This document shows positions 42,270-52,869 of a DNA stretch of 64,000 nt, piece by piece. A program made the translations under genes and the position numbers. The stretch's first letter is position 1. Every line of letters begins with the position of its first letter. A model generated the notes under the pieces. The model worked only from the letters and a program-made list of their open reading frames with translations, did no database searches and was not told the origin of the DNA. This stretch comes from Heloderma charlesbogerti (Eukaryota > Chordata > Lepidosauria > Squamata > Helodermatidae). The stretch lies in assembly GCA_026122225.1 (NCBI GenBank), contig JANEZZ010001473.1, positions 225,621 to 289,620 on the forward strand, written 5' to 3'.

Positions 42270-42812
42270 TCCTATACACACTTACCAGGTGCTGTTTTTA
42301 ACCAATAAAGCCTTACATGGCTTGGGACCACAATACCTGACAGAGCGCCTCTCCTGACACGAACCTACCCGTATACTATGCTCAACATCTAAGGCTCTCC
42401 TCCGGCTGCCTACACCGAGGGAAGCTCGGAAGAGGCCAACAAGAGAGAGAGCCTTTTTGGTGGTGGCTCCCAAATTATGGAAGGATCTCCCTGACAAGGC
42501 CTGTCTGGCGCCAACATTGTTATCTTTTCAGCGCCAGGTCTCTCCTTTCTCTCCTCCCAGGCATTTGACAGCATGTGATAAGTTTTAATCGATCCTGGAA
42601 TGTCTTATGGTTATGGTTGTTTGCTTTTGAGATTGTTTGTTTGAAGTTGTTTTAGACACATGTTTCTTTTGTGTATATTGTCTGTTCATATGTTTGTTAT
42701 GTAAATGGTTTTTAATCTCTGTATATTGTATTTTTAATGTTTTTAATCTTTGTAAACCGCTCAGAGAGCTTTGGCTATTGGGCGGTATAGAAATGTTAAT
42801 AACAACTACAAC
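42270..42812 (+). mobile_element. L2-like LINE ORF2 C-terminus and 3' UTR
   Basis: Plus translation gives KALHGLGPQYLTERLS near 42305, a PREARKRPTRERAFLVVAPKLW-like block around 42415-42480, then a long UTR (TTTAATCTCTGTATATTG) and the tail CTTTGGCTATTGGGCGGTAT followed by AACAACAACAACA. In-frame stops break the coding part. The order matches 51085-51442. Confidence 0.65.
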
Positions 42813-42821
42813 AACAACACC

Positions 42822-42885
42822 TGGAGTAAACCCATTGAATTCAATGGGACATACTTCTGAGTAGACATATATAGGATTGTGCTGT
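42822..42885. mobile_element. Short palindromic MITE, TTA-type family
   Basis: GGAGTAAACCCATTGAATTC, AATGGGACATACTTCTGAGT and ATATAGGATTGTGCTG are the family words of 2834-2917 and 25157-25242. Confidence 0.5.
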
Positions 42886-43286
42886 CCAGCCCCAATTCTT
42901 AAAGTGACATCATCGTTCTTAAAATCAGCAAGAGCCTCCAAAAAGTCTACATTACAAGACAGGCTGCAATGTTTATGTTGATGGATCATTTAGATAAATT
43001 GTTTTAAAACACAGAATCTTTTTTTAAAGGTGCTCCTGAGATTAATCAGGCACCAGATTTCATTTTTAAAACTTGTTTTAAATACAAGTACTTATAAAAA
43101 CAATGCAGGTGGCAAATGTCATCTTAGAAAAGATTCTCCCATCTGTGCAAGAGTGAAGGAGGAATGACTTTTTTTTTCCCCCATTGGAAATATATACAGA
43201 GAACATATGCCTTAATTCAGCTGTCCCCAACCTGGTGTCCTCCAGATGTTTTGGTCTACAGCTCCCTGACCATTGGCCATGCTGGC

Positions 43287-44583
43287 TGATGGGAATTATT
43301 TAGTAGTGATGCCTTCTGTTAGAAAGGCAGTTTAGCAAAGAGAAAAACAAAAGGCAGAACAGAGTAAGCGTTTACCAGTCCCACATGCACACAAGGCTAA
43401 AAAATAAAAAAGAGAGAGAAAGACCATACACTTCTTTAATGAAGAAAAGGTAAAATGGTTTACTCATAATATTCGTGCATAAAAATGCAGGTACAGAGTA
43501 GGGTTTCAAACAGTTTGTTCAGTCCATTTCTTTGTCTTCTATAACACTGGCAGGAAAGAGAGAGCAAACACACGTGCTCACAGCAATGGAGGAAGTCAGA
43601 GAGAGAGAGAGAGAGGAAGGGGAAGGAACAGGAGGAGCAAAAGGAAGAAATCACAGGAAACACATTGTAGGCTATAGAGTTCCTAAAGCAAGATGTGGTC
43701 AAAATTCCCATGAATTAAGTGATTGCAACACTGCCCCCTTCCAGTAGGACAGATACTGAAGCTGAAGCTCAAATATTTTGGCTACCTAATGTGAAGAGAA
43801 AACTCACTGGAAAAGACCCTGATGCTGGGAAAGATTGAAGGCAAAAGGAGAGGGGGACAGCAGAGGATGAGATGGCTAGATAGCATCACCGATGCAATGA
43901 ATATGAACTTGAGCACACTCCGGGAGAGAGCGCAGGACAGGAAGGCCTGGCATGCTATGGTCCATGGGGTCACGAAGAGTCGGACACGACTGAACGACTG
44001 AACAACAACAACAAATAGGATCTAAATAGGAAAAATAGGGAAGCAAGGGAGAAAGGGGAAGATATATCCAACTGAATGTAGAGTTCCAGAGAATAGCAAG
44101 GAGAGACAAGAAGGCCTTCTTAAATGAACAATGCAAAGAAATTGAGGAAAACAATAGAATGGGAAAGACTAGAGATCTTTTCAAGAAAATCGGAGATATC
44201 AAGGGAACGTTTTGTGCAAAGACAGGCATGATAAAGGACAAAGAAGGCAGGGACCTAACAGAAGCAGATGAGATTAAGAAGAGGTGGAAAGAATACACAG
44301 AAGAACTATATAGGAAAGGCTGCTCATTGGAAGGACAGATACTAAAGCTGAAGCTCAAATATTTTGGCCACCTAATGCAAAGAGAAAACTCACTGGAAAA
44401 GACCTTGATGCTGGGAAAGATTGAAGGCAAAAGGAGAAGGGGACGGCAGAGGATGAGCGGAGGACAGGAAGGCCTGGCGTGCTATGGTCCAGGGGTCACG
44501 AAGAATCAGACACGACTTAACAACTGAAGAACAACAACAACCCCTTCCAGTAATTTGCAGTTGAGGTGGAAATATTCCCAACA
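43287..44583 (-). mobile_element. Solo LTR (copy 3) interrupted by BovB
   Basis: On the minus strand it begins TGTTGGGAATATTTCC (44583 downward) and ends AATTCCCATCA (43287), with 5-bp duplications CTGGC on both sides. It tracks copy 1 through CATTGTAGGC/GCCTACAATG and CATGTGGGACTGGTAAACG. A GA/CT-rich stretch (43595-43625) makes it longer, about 490 bp net after removing the BovB insertion. No retroviral internal genes are present. Confidence 0.8.
43747..44540 (+). mobile_element. Two head-to-tail RTE-BovB fragments in one target site
   Basis: A 12-bp duplication CCCCTTCCAGTA lies at 43735-43746 and 44541-44552. Fragment 1 (43747-44014) is the last ~270 bp of BovB, ending GGACACGACTGAACGACTG and CAACAACAACAA. 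Fragment 2 (about 44038-44540) starts in the linker region. Its frame 44159-44527 joins KRWKEYTEELYRKG directly to CSLEGQILKLKLKYFGHL, so the RT core is deleted, then it ends in a second BovB terminus. About 23 bp (44015-44037) between them is unexplained. Confidence 0.8.
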
Positions 44584-44649
44584 CTGGCTAGGGTTGATGG
44601 GAGTTGAAGTCCAAAACACCTGGAGAGCAGCAGGTTCAGAAAGGCTGTC

Positions 44650-44870
44650 TTAGTTACTGTAACATGTTCTACATGGGGTTACCTTTGAAGAGACTTCAGA
44701 AGATGCACTTGGTCCAGGATGCAGCAGCAAGGATGTTAGTGGGTGCACACCCAAGGGATCATGTTACACCTATCCTGCAACATTTGCTCTAGTTGCTGAT
44801 TTGCTTCTGGGCACAATGCAAAATATTGGTGATCCCCTTTAAAGCTCTACATGACTTGGGTCAAGGGATG
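44650..44870 (+). mobile_element. L2-like LINE ORF2 fragment
   Basis: The plus frame near 44680-44790 reads LPLKRLQKMHLVQDAAARML, then HPRDHVTPILQHLL and a stop, with IPFKALHDLGQG after it. RLQ-VQ-AAARL and H-TPIL are typical L2-clade C-terminal phrases. Confidence 0.6.
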
Positions 44871-44898
44871 GAGGGTACGGGGAGGCTAAACTTGAGGC

Positions 44899-45150
44899 TC
44901 GCTACTTTGTTTTTTTACTAGAACCCAAAGGCCCACCAATTGGAGCCAGATGCAAAATGGTGGCTCAGGGTTGGAGCCAATTGTCTAATGCACCCCCATG
45001 AGCCATACTCTGAGATGACATACGTACGCAAATCTACATCGGAGTTATTATAGATCAGGGATTGTAACAGTGTAATTTAGACCTCAAAATGGCTATTGCT
45101 ATACAACCGGGCATTGTAGAACCCTTGCTGATCTTCTGCAACGCACCCAG
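44899..45150 (+). repeat. Interspersed repeat, copy related to 1545-1708
   Basis: The ordered shared words are given under the 1545-1708 entry. This copy extends further, with GCAACGCACCCAGAGATCTACT near 45139 as a possible terminus. The family is unknown. Confidence 0.5.
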
Positions 45151-45164
45151 AGATCTACTAGTCA

Positions 45165-45373
45165 AATTTCCTGACTGTTAGAACAGTACGACAGTGGAAC
45201 CCATTCCCTAAGGAGGTCGTGTGCTCTCCCACACTGAAGGCATTCAATATGAGGCTGGACAGCCATCTGTCAGGGATGCCTTGACTTCGATTCCTGCATT
45301 GAGCAGGGGGTTGGACTCGATGGTCTTATAGGCCCCTTCCAACCATACTATTCTATGATTCTATGATTCTGTC
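45165..45373 (+). mobile_element. CR1 LINE 3' end fragment
   Basis: CTGACTGTTAGAACAGTACG, GGAGGTCGTGTGCTCTCCC, GAGGCTGGACAGCCATCTGT and the terminus TTCTATGATTCTATGATTCT match 62805-63005. Confidence 0.85.
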
Positions 45374-45479
45374 TATCTTTTGCCCACCCCAACTGAAGGA
45401 TTTACCTCCTCCCACACCAACCTGCCGGCTCCTTAAGATCAGAATGAGAGGCCATTCTCTGTGTCCTGCCTAGGGTGGA

Positions 45480-46150
45480 GACACAGTTTGTTTATTAATT
45501 TAATTATTGTATTTATTTAAAATATTTCTAGCCAGCCTTCGAGGGTAAGACCCCTCTCAAGACGACTTACACAATAAAATCCCATACAGTGAAAACCAGT
45601 GGATGCTGGTGGCTCCGATGTCAGTGGGCGGTGAGTCCACTCTGGGTTTCAGTCAGAACCAGTCAGAACTCTAAAGGGGCTATCCAAGGTGTGGAGCAAT
45701 TGGTCCTGGATGCACCTGAAACCCAGAATGGATTCACCGCCTCACTGACATTGCAGCCAACAGCCTCCACTGTTTTTTATTGTATGGGATAGGTCCTTTA
45801 GAGTTCTGACTGGTTCTGACTGAAACCCAAATTCGACACCCCACTGACATTGGAGCCACTGGCCTCCACTGATAAAAACCCGTAGAATGATAAAACAGCA
45901 AAAATTAATAAAATCAACAAACACCAGCAATAAAACATCTAACCCAGATGGTACTGAAAAGACAAAATTGCAGCTAGAAACACAGAACGGTCCAATAAAA
46001 CATAATCAGGAAAAGGACAGGGAAAACAAGTCTTCAGGGTCTTTCTAAAAGCTTGCAGTGATGGGGCCTAACGGACCCCCAAGAACAACCTATTCCAGAG
46101 GCGTGGGGCCACTGCAGAAAAGGCCTTCTCCCATGTACTTGCCCACTTAC
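45480..46150 (-). mobile_element. L2-like LINE, interrupted by hAT-like MITE
   Basis: TTATTGTATTTATTTAAAAT and CCAGCCTTCGAGGGTAAGAC on plus, then, after the MITE, AAACAGCAAAAATTAATAAA and AAGTCTTCAGGGTCTTTC, then CAGAGGCGTGGGGCCACTGC form a diverged minus-strand L2 copy. Confidence 0.5.
45589..45879. mobile_element. hAT-like MITE (copy 2) plus inverted half copy
   Basis: A complete copy, 45597-45772, has CAGTGGATGCTGGTGGCTCC and CAGCCTCCACTG ends. After 18 bp (45773-45790) an additional half copy continues to 45871, ending GGAGCCACTGGCCTCCACTG. The outer flanks GTGAAAAC (45589-45596) and ATAAAAAC (45872-45879) match at 6 of 8 positions and may be a worn target duplication. The 18-bp joint resembles the reverse of the left flank. 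Confidence 0.6.
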
Positions 46151-46990
46151 CTGCCCTCAAAGGTGGGCAAGTCAGGAGAGCCCCGTGCCTGCGGTTTTCA
46201 TTGCAAAAAAAGTTCCATTTATTTCAATGGGAACTTTAATTATAGTGCAAATTGCGGGCCTGGAAACACAGCAGGGACCAAACGGTTAAAAAACCCTACT
46301 CCCAACACTAGAATCCCATCCAGATCAGGGGGGCTGCACTGTCAGTTTGTGGGGGGAGAACATTCTGCATTCAAGGTCACATGTCGTCTGGCCTTCAACC
46401 TTAAGTTTGAGAATGTAAGGGGTTAAATGCGATGGCTTCTAGCCAGGAACGTGGACAGCTGTTGTGTGGGCATGTCCAACTAAAGTTTGTCAAATCAGTT
46501 TCCTCTTGCACAGGCCCTACGTTGACCCAATTTCCTAGGAGAGTTTGCTTCCAGGGGCTAAACTTGGAGCTATCTGATTCGCCCTGGAATGTTAAAGCAC
46601 TGGATTGACACCCACAACACAAATAGTGTGTGCATGCGTGTGTTTTGTCACCACAAAGATTTGTGCTGCAAGGAAGCCCTTGCTGGGTAGAATAAGCTTT
46701 TTCTAAAAACAACCATCCACTATTTTAGAAGCAGGGAATGACTGTCTTAGCTGGTACATTATCTCAAACTATTTTAATGCCCAAGGGAGACATTGGCCAG
46801 TCTGTCTGTCCAATGTACATGTATGGTCATTTTTGGAAGGTGTCAAGATTCCCTTATATAGGTTCCCCATTTTGCACAGCAAACAGATGTGGTGTGTGTA
46901 TTCTCTTCATTCAGATATCCAGTATTTTCGATCTACCTATAAGAAACAAATAGGGCAAACTATGCAGAACATTGCAGTCACCTGATTGCA
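46151..46990. other. No gene; unassigned DNA
   Basis: No domain-bearing frame or recognised repeat is seen. Confidence 0.3.
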
Positions 46991-46997
46991 CTGGAAA

Positions 46998-47077
46998 GCC
47001 TTCCCCAATCTGGTGCCCTCCAGATGTGCTGCACTACAACTACCACATCTGGAAGGCACCAAGTTGGAGAAGGCTGG
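46998..47077. mobile_element. Palindromic MITE family B, centre deleted
   Basis: GCCTTCCCCAATCTGGTGCC at the left pairs with GGCACCAAGTTGGAGAAGGC at the right, with TCCAGATGTGCT/CCACATCTGGA inside. The usual central AGCCAGCATGGCC part is absent. Confidence 0.7.
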
Positions 47078-47213
47078 CATTGGAAGAAGAGAATGGAGTG
47101 CTTAATCTTTCCCCTGCCTGTCACTTTCCAAAGGCATCTCCCCCATTAATACATAGTTTTTACCAGTGTCCTGGAACCTTGTTTACCTTGCTAACATAGG
47201 TCTGGAACTCAAC

Positions 47214-47622
47214 TAGGGATGTAGGAGAAATTTGTTTCAGTTTATTTTTTTTATCAGGATTTACCCAGTTCGCACCTTCCAGACCGAACACAGAGTCAGA
47301 TCCAATCTGCAGTCGAAGTCTGTACATTTCCAAGCTTGGAGTATGATTTGTGAACCCCCAAACTGCATCCATACATTTGAAAAGAATGTGCATGAGAAAT
47401 GCGAACTTTTGAAAAATGCACACACAAAAATGCTTTAATCAGCAAGAGGAGAATGTGTGCGTTTCAAAGCACAATTGATGCATATACTTGGGGGAAAATG
47501 CACGGGTTTTCGTGTGAAAAAAACAAAGCTCACAATCTGATACGGTACTGAGTCAGAATGAATTTGAGATGGAATTCAGAGAACTTCAGTGAGCTGAAGC
47601 TTTGCTGATTTGAACATCCCTA
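47214..47622. mobile_element. Candidate DNA transposon with TA flanks
   Basis: GGGATGTAGG at 47216 and GAACATCCC ending at 47620 form a 7-bp terminal inverted repeat flanked by TA on both sides (CTA/TAA if counted as 3 bp). The interior is AT-rich with ATGCACACACAAAAATGC-type words also seen near 40440. The family is uncertain. Confidence 0.35.
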
Positions 47623-47752
47623 AACCCAACTCAGGGTAAAAGCAGCGGGGGGGGGGGCAATTTCATGAGAGAAGTGACTGGCAGGAGAATGGTTAATCAC
47701 CCCCTTCTCCACTGTAAAGTGCTTTAGAAAGAAGGGTGATGGGCTGCAATGT

Positions 47753-47975
47753 AACATAAGAACATAAGAAAAGCCCTGCCGGATAAAACCGAGGGTCCAT
47801 CTAGTCCAGCATTCTGTTCACACAATGGCCAGCCAGCTGTTGACTAGGAACCCACAAGCAAGGCATGAGCACAACAGCTTCCTCCCACCCATGTTCCCCA
47901 GCAACTGGTGTACACAGGCTCACTGCCTCTGGTACCGGAGGTAGCACATAGCCATCAGGACTAGTAGCCATTGAC
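47753..47975 (-). mobile_element. CR1-type LINE 3' end
   Basis: AACATAAGAACATAAGAAAA, GGGTCCATCTAGTCCAGCAT and CAGCAACTGGTGTACACAGG are the shared 3' words (plus strand, reverse of the element). Confidence 0.7.
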
Positions 47976-48182
47976 ACATAGTTCAACCCTCAAGTTTATA
48001 TACAAATGCACTCTGAGGACCGCTCAGCTGAGTACATTTCTTTGCGATTTCAATTTGGTGGTCCAGTACAAATGATAATAGAAATAATAACATTGACAAT
48101 AGAACCACGTTAAGACGTGTCATAAACCGGGAAGACTACCAATACAAAATGTGTGTGAGAGCAAATGTTATGAACATGTGTT

Positions 48183-48217
<35 letters not shown>

Positions 48218-50190
48218 AAGAGAGAGCAGAAAGGAAAGCAGAACCACAAAAATGTTTTATATGTACAATAAATTTCGCAAAACATATGTCGCAATGAGCA
48301 TATTACCAGAGTCAATTAGTTGATTGCACTCACTCCTAGTCCATTTCCAAGCTCAAACCAATTTGGATGGCTTAAAAAAAATCCATAGGAGGGAAGGGAT
48401 CCGTGCAGAAATGAAAGGAGAAAGCATCTTTAAGGTGGGCTAAAATATGAGTTATTTCTTCAGCGCAAGGTCAGCCAGGGACCTTCATGTGTTAACAGAG
48501 ACTTGAACTCGGCACACACACACACCCCTAAGCAAGTCCCACACTCAGTCCACTCTTTCCGCCTGAACTGTTGCTACTCTGCCTCTGGTGCTGCTCAGCA
48601 TTTCCTCCCCTAGTGTGAAGTTCACCATGACAGCCTTTTCTTTGCTTTCATCCTTTTTTCTGCTGTCTGCTCCACCTCCCCACCTTACCAGGCGCATGGA
48701 GCTGTTTGCCTGCCAGAAAATTCTGGGCATCTGCAGAGCTGCATCCCTGCCAAAGGCTTTGAAAGTGTCTCTGTGCATGGCTGCCCCCCCTGCCATCCTC
48801 CTTTTCCTCAATCCTGGTCTCCTGAGACCGGGCCCTGATTGGTAAATGCCGTGCCTGAGGGAGCATAAAATTTTGTTTGTGAGGAGAAGCAGCTCTGTGC
48901 TTCCTTGTAGATAAATGTGACGTTCTGATACAAGGTGAGCATGCACTGCACTGTGCTTTCTGCCAAGTGGGAACAGTGGATGTACAGAGTGGGGAGACCA
49001 CCTCATATTAGGCTCCAACAATCAGGTCACGGATGTCCTGGTTGGAGCGTTCTAGTGGATTCTGCGCCACTCCTGCATCAAGTGTGAAGGAGGAAATTTA
49101 AGAATAGCGCAGGGGTGTAGCAAAGACTTCATATACAGCAGCTTCCAGATCCTGTGCCTAGTTTGCATCGTGGTAATTTTAGACCCCGGAGTTAATAGTC
49201 TTCGCATAGACAGCCATGTTGTATTACTTCAGTTGCGAAGGATGCAAATAATATTTCTCTCCTTCCCCCAGCATTGCGCATTCCATGCTTTGCAACTGCT
49301 TCCATATTCCTGATACATTAGAGCAAAAAAAAAAAAAAACACCCCCAAACTAAACAAAACTGTTTGCCAATCCTGATGAAATACTCTTGAGTATGTGCAG
49401 TTTCGCCTTTTAAACTCACTTAATTCATAGCATTGTTAGGACCACAGGAATAATAGGAAGTTTCCTTCTGCTGCCCTGATGCAAAACACTTTGGAATAAG
49501 CATCATTTTGTGAGAATATATTTTTAAAGTTAAAGGAATAAAATCAGCATGTGCAACTGACTGCCCCCTGATTTTAACACGTTTTTAAAAATAAGAAAAG
49601 GTGTTGCAGACACTAGGATCAGCCCCAATATGCCCATGTTGGCTCGGGTGCTGAACACCTCCCATCACCTGCCACTCAGGATGAACAAATCTGTTGGTTT
49701 TGGTTTCACCCAGATTCAGTTTTGTTCACTCTCAAGTTCTTTCCATCCTGTTTATAAAGACATTTGCAAATTTCAATAAATTCTTATCAAACAACAAACG
49801 GAACCAAATCCTCACCCATCTGCTCCAGCCAAATTCAGTAGGTACATCCATTTCTAGCATGGAGAGGACCATATTATACTGTCTGCCATGGGGCTGTCAA
49901 AGATGAGGAGCTTGTCAGAAGAAAATGAGGTGGCAACCCTAAATCAATACCACAAACATGGTTGAATACACAGGGATTCAAAGGCAGACTTTTAAAAGCT
50001 AAGCTCTCAAAGCCCTGTGCCTGGATGGATGAATCTGTCTGTTTCACTTTCTCCCACATTCAATTTTTTTAAATCTCAAGTTCTTTTCATCCCGTTTATG
50101 AAGGAATGTGTGAATTTTGGTAAGTTCTTATCAAGAAACAAACCCATTGAAATTCTCGCCCATCCGTAACTCCCCACGTCTCTTCTGCTT
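47976..50190. other. About 2.2 kb without gene
   Basis: (GT)n at 48183-48203 is followed by a GA-rich run to 48228. An A-run lies at 49326-49340. Overlapping frames on both strands at 48545-49021 lack domains. 49690-50150 holds two similar segments (CAAATTTCAATAAATTCTTA and GAATTTTGGTAAGTTCTTAT, each followed by TCAAACAACAAAC/TCAAGAAACAAAC), which suggests an old duplicated repeat. Confidence 0.35.
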
Positions 50191-50231
50191 TGTATGTAGA
50201 AGGTCTTATGTTCAATCCCCATGTTCCTATG

Positions 50232-50850
50232 TAAGAACATAAGAAGAGCCATGCTGGATCATACCACGGGTCCAACTAGTCCAGCATCCTGTTAAGAACA
50301 TCAGAAGCGTCCTGTTGGATCAGACCAAGGGTCCATCTAGTCCAGCGTTCTGTTCACACAGGGTCCAACCAGCTGTTGACCAGGAAACCACAAGCAGGAC
50401 ATGAGTGCAACAGCACCCTCCCGCCCATGTTCCCCAGCAACTGGTGTACTTAGGCACACTGCCTCTGATACTGTAGCACATAGCCATTGGGACTAGTAGC
50501 CATTGATAGCCTTCTCCTCCAGGAATTTGTCTCACCCAATTTGGCGGCCATAACTATATCTTGGGGTAGCGAATTCCACAGTTTAACTCTGCACTGTGTA
50601 AAGAAGTCCTTCCTTTTATCTGTCTTGAATCTCCCACCAATCAGCTTCATGGGCTGACCCCATTGGGTCCTATTATTATGAGAGAGGGAGAAAAATGTCT
50701 CCTTATCCACATTCTCCCCACCATGCGTAATTTTGCACACCTCTATCATGTCTTCCTTTACTGGCCTTTTCTCCAAGCTAACAATCCCAACTGTTGTAAC
50801 CTTGCCTCATAGGGAATTTGCTCCAGCCCTTCAATCATTTTAGTCATGGG
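50232..50850 (-). mobile_element. CR1-type LINE: two 3' ends in tandem
   Basis: A 62-bp end (50232-50293, AAGAACATAAGAAGAGCC) is directly followed by a longer copy starting again with AAGAACATCAGAAGCG (50294-50850). The longer copy carries minus-frame CRVKLWNSLPQDIVMAAKL and a cysteine/lysine-rich C-terminal region near 50640-50770. The short one is a second 5'-truncated insertion or a duplication of the end. Confidence 0.7.
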
Positions 50851-50934
50851 GGGTGGGGCTGGACTTGGGGTCTAGGACTTCAGCCCTGTGGTCCTCCACA
50901 GCTGCACCCCTACCTGGAGTCTTCTCTTTAAAAC

Positions 50935-51065
50935 AGGGCTGTTGAACTTCTTTCACCCCGAGGACTGAATTCAACTTCAGAGAAGTTCTTGGGGCCCACA
51001 TCCCTTTAGTGGGTGGGGCCAAAAGGCAAAGGGGGCGGGGCCAAAAACACCAGCCTATTTTAGCT
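50935..51065 (+). repeat. Interspersed repeat, family not assigned
   Basis: CAGGGCTGTTGAACTTCTTT, GAGAAGTTCTTGGGGCCC and GGGTGGGGCCAAAAGGC are words I associate with a repeat common in reptiles. Only one copy is in this window. Confidence 0.4.
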
Positions 51066-51084
51066 TAAAGCTCTTACTGTCAGA

Positions 51085-52040
51085 AACTTAACCTTAGGAG
51101 AGGCATTTATACCTGTACACTATGCTCAGCATCTAAAGCCTTCTTCTGGGTGCCTCCTCCAAGGGAGGCTCGGAAGGCGGCAACAATGGAAAGGGCCTTC
51201 TCGGTGGTGGACCCCTAATTATTCACCAATGAGTCCCACCTGGCACCAACATTGTTATCTTTTTGGCACCATATTTAGACCTTTCTCTTCTCTCAGGCAT
51301 TTGGCAGCATATGATGAGTTTTAATCAAGTCCTGGATTTGTCTTATGGCTACAGTTGATTTCTTAAAGTTGTTTTAGATATTTGTTGTCTCTGTGTGTAC
51401 CGTCTGTTTGTCTGTTTTTATGTAAATGATTTTAAAACTTTGTTAAACTTCACCGGTGCCAGGTGAAGACCTTTTTATTCTCCCAGTATTTTAGCATCTT
51501 AGCTTCCTAGTCTTTTAGCTCTGGTGTTTTAAATCTGTATTTTAAATCTCTGCATTGCTGCTAGGTTTTATTATGGTTGTACTGTTATATTGTGGTTTTA
51601 AGCTTTCATATTTTATATTGTTTTATACTGCACTTTGTAGTTTTAATTTTTGTGAACTGCCCAGAGAGCTTTGGCTACTGGGCAGTATAGAAATGAAATG
51701 AAATGAATAAATAAATAAATAAATTTAATCTTTGTAAACCAGTGTGGTGTAGTGGCAAAGAGTGTTGGACCGGGAGCCAGGAGATCCGGGTTCTAGTCCC
51801 CACTCGGCCATGGAAGCTCACTGGGTGACTTTGGGCCAGTCACACACTCTCAGCCCAACCTACCTCACAGGGTTGTTGTTGTGAGGATAAAATGGAGAGG
51901 AGGAGGATAATGTAAGCCGCCTTGGGTTCCTTGCAAGAGGAAAAAAGGCGGGATATAAATGCAATAATAAATTATAAATAAATAAACCACCCAGAGAGCT
52001 TCGGCTATGGGGCAGTATAGAAATGTAATAAATAATCCCT
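51085..52040 (+). mobile_element. L2-like LINE with a second L2 and a SINE nested inside
   Basis: L2 copy 1 runs 51085 to about 51440 (CATTTATACCTGTACACTAT, GGGAGGCTCGGAAGGCGGC, order as at 42350-42720). L2 copy 2 (about 51443-51721: GGTGCCAGGTGAAGACCTTT to a GAATAAATAAATAAATAAAT tail) interrupts it. Copy 1 resumes with TTTAATCTTTGTAAACCA, is cut by the SINE, and finishes at 51986-52035 (CCCAGAGAGCTTCGGC). Confidence 0.65.
51736..51989 (+). mobile_element. tRNA-derived SINE with L2-like tail
   Basis: The body 51742-51983 is flanked by AAACCA (51736-51741 and 51984-51989). Box A TGGTGTAGTGGC (51745-51756) and box B GGTTCTAGTCC (51789-51799) are clear. GTGACTTTGGGCCAGTCAC follows, and the tail GTAAGCCGCCTTGGGTTCC then GGCGGGATATAAATGCAATA is L2-like and shared with the 5S SINE at 25862-25925. 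The pol III boxes look better preserved than in other SINEs here. Confidence 0.8.
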
Positions 52041-52149
52041 GCTTTAAAAGATCAGGAAGCAGGGATGGGAACAATCCTTCTCTGTCTGAGACCTGGAGAA
52101 CTGCAGTCTGAATAAACAATATTAGGCCAGATGGACTAATAGGGGCGGT

Positions 52150-52515
52150 TCACACAACACACTAACCCACACTCAATGGTTGAGTTTGGGTTGTTGTTGA
52201 ACAGTGGGTAGTTTGTGGAACCGTGGATTAGCATGTTGTCTGAACCCATGACATTTTCCACAGGGTGGCTTGTTAACCATGCAGTGTGGCTTATTAACCA
52301 CGCTGCACAATCCAACAACAAACCGTGGGTTCTTGAGGGGACGTGTTTGAGAAAAATAAGCCACACTGCATGGTTTACAAGCCTCCCTGCGGAAAATGAC
52401 TTGGGTTCAGACAACATGCTAACCCACGGTTCAGCAAAAAAACCACAGTTCAACAACAACCCTCACTCAACCACTGAGTGGAGGTTAGCGCATTGTGCAA
52501 ATCCAGTCATAGTCT
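52150..52515. mobile_element. Foldback transposon, family A (near full length)
   Basis: GGTTCACACAACACACTAAC at the left and GCGCATTGTGCAAATCC at the right, with mirrored GGTTGAGTTTGGGTTGTTG, GGATTAGCATGTTGTCTGAA and TTTTCCACAGGGTGGCTTG blocks. The arms are about 170 bp, meeting near 52335 (GTTCTTGAGGGGACG). No protein is encoded. Confidence 0.8.
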
Positions 52516-52655
52516 GAGGAACTTCTTCTTTTCCATAATAGCCTGTTTCTAGTTGTGTAGAGAACCTCATTCTAATGCCACAATCCCTCCCGCTCCCGTG
52601 CATGTTCATTGTACCTACTTTGAACAGCTGGAAGTGGTCCTCTCCCTCTCCCTCA

Positions 52656-52657
<2 letters not shown>

Positions 52658-52692
<35 letters not shown>
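52658..52692. repeat. (CA)n microsatellite
   Basis: An uninterrupted CA tract of about 34 bp, seen directly. Confidence 0.95.
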
Positions 52693-52695
<3 letters not shown>

Positions 52696-52869
52696 TCAGT
52701 GGTTTTTCCTCAAGGAATCTCGCTGATGTCTGCCAAGGGACTCTTGGATGCATGCTGCCAAAACTTTTGGGGGTGGGTGCGGATGTTAAGGCACAAACCA
52801 CATTGGCCAAGATGATTGAGCATCCCCATTGCCCCACATGAACTGAGCACACAGCCGCACATTACATGG

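Larger units (their letters stand above)
43221..44647. mobile_element. Palindromic MITE family B, split by solo LTR
   Basis: The left arm (43221-43286: CCCAACCTGGTGTCCTCCAG) and the right arm (44584-44647: GATGGGAGTTGAAGTCC) belong to one hairpin element. They are separated by the LTR and share the duplicated CTGGC (43282-43286 and 44584-44588) at the break. Confidence 0.75.

Noticed and set aside
48545..49021. A 158-codon minus frame and an overlapping plus frame
   Set aside because: No domain and no supporting signals; the two overlap on opposite strands.
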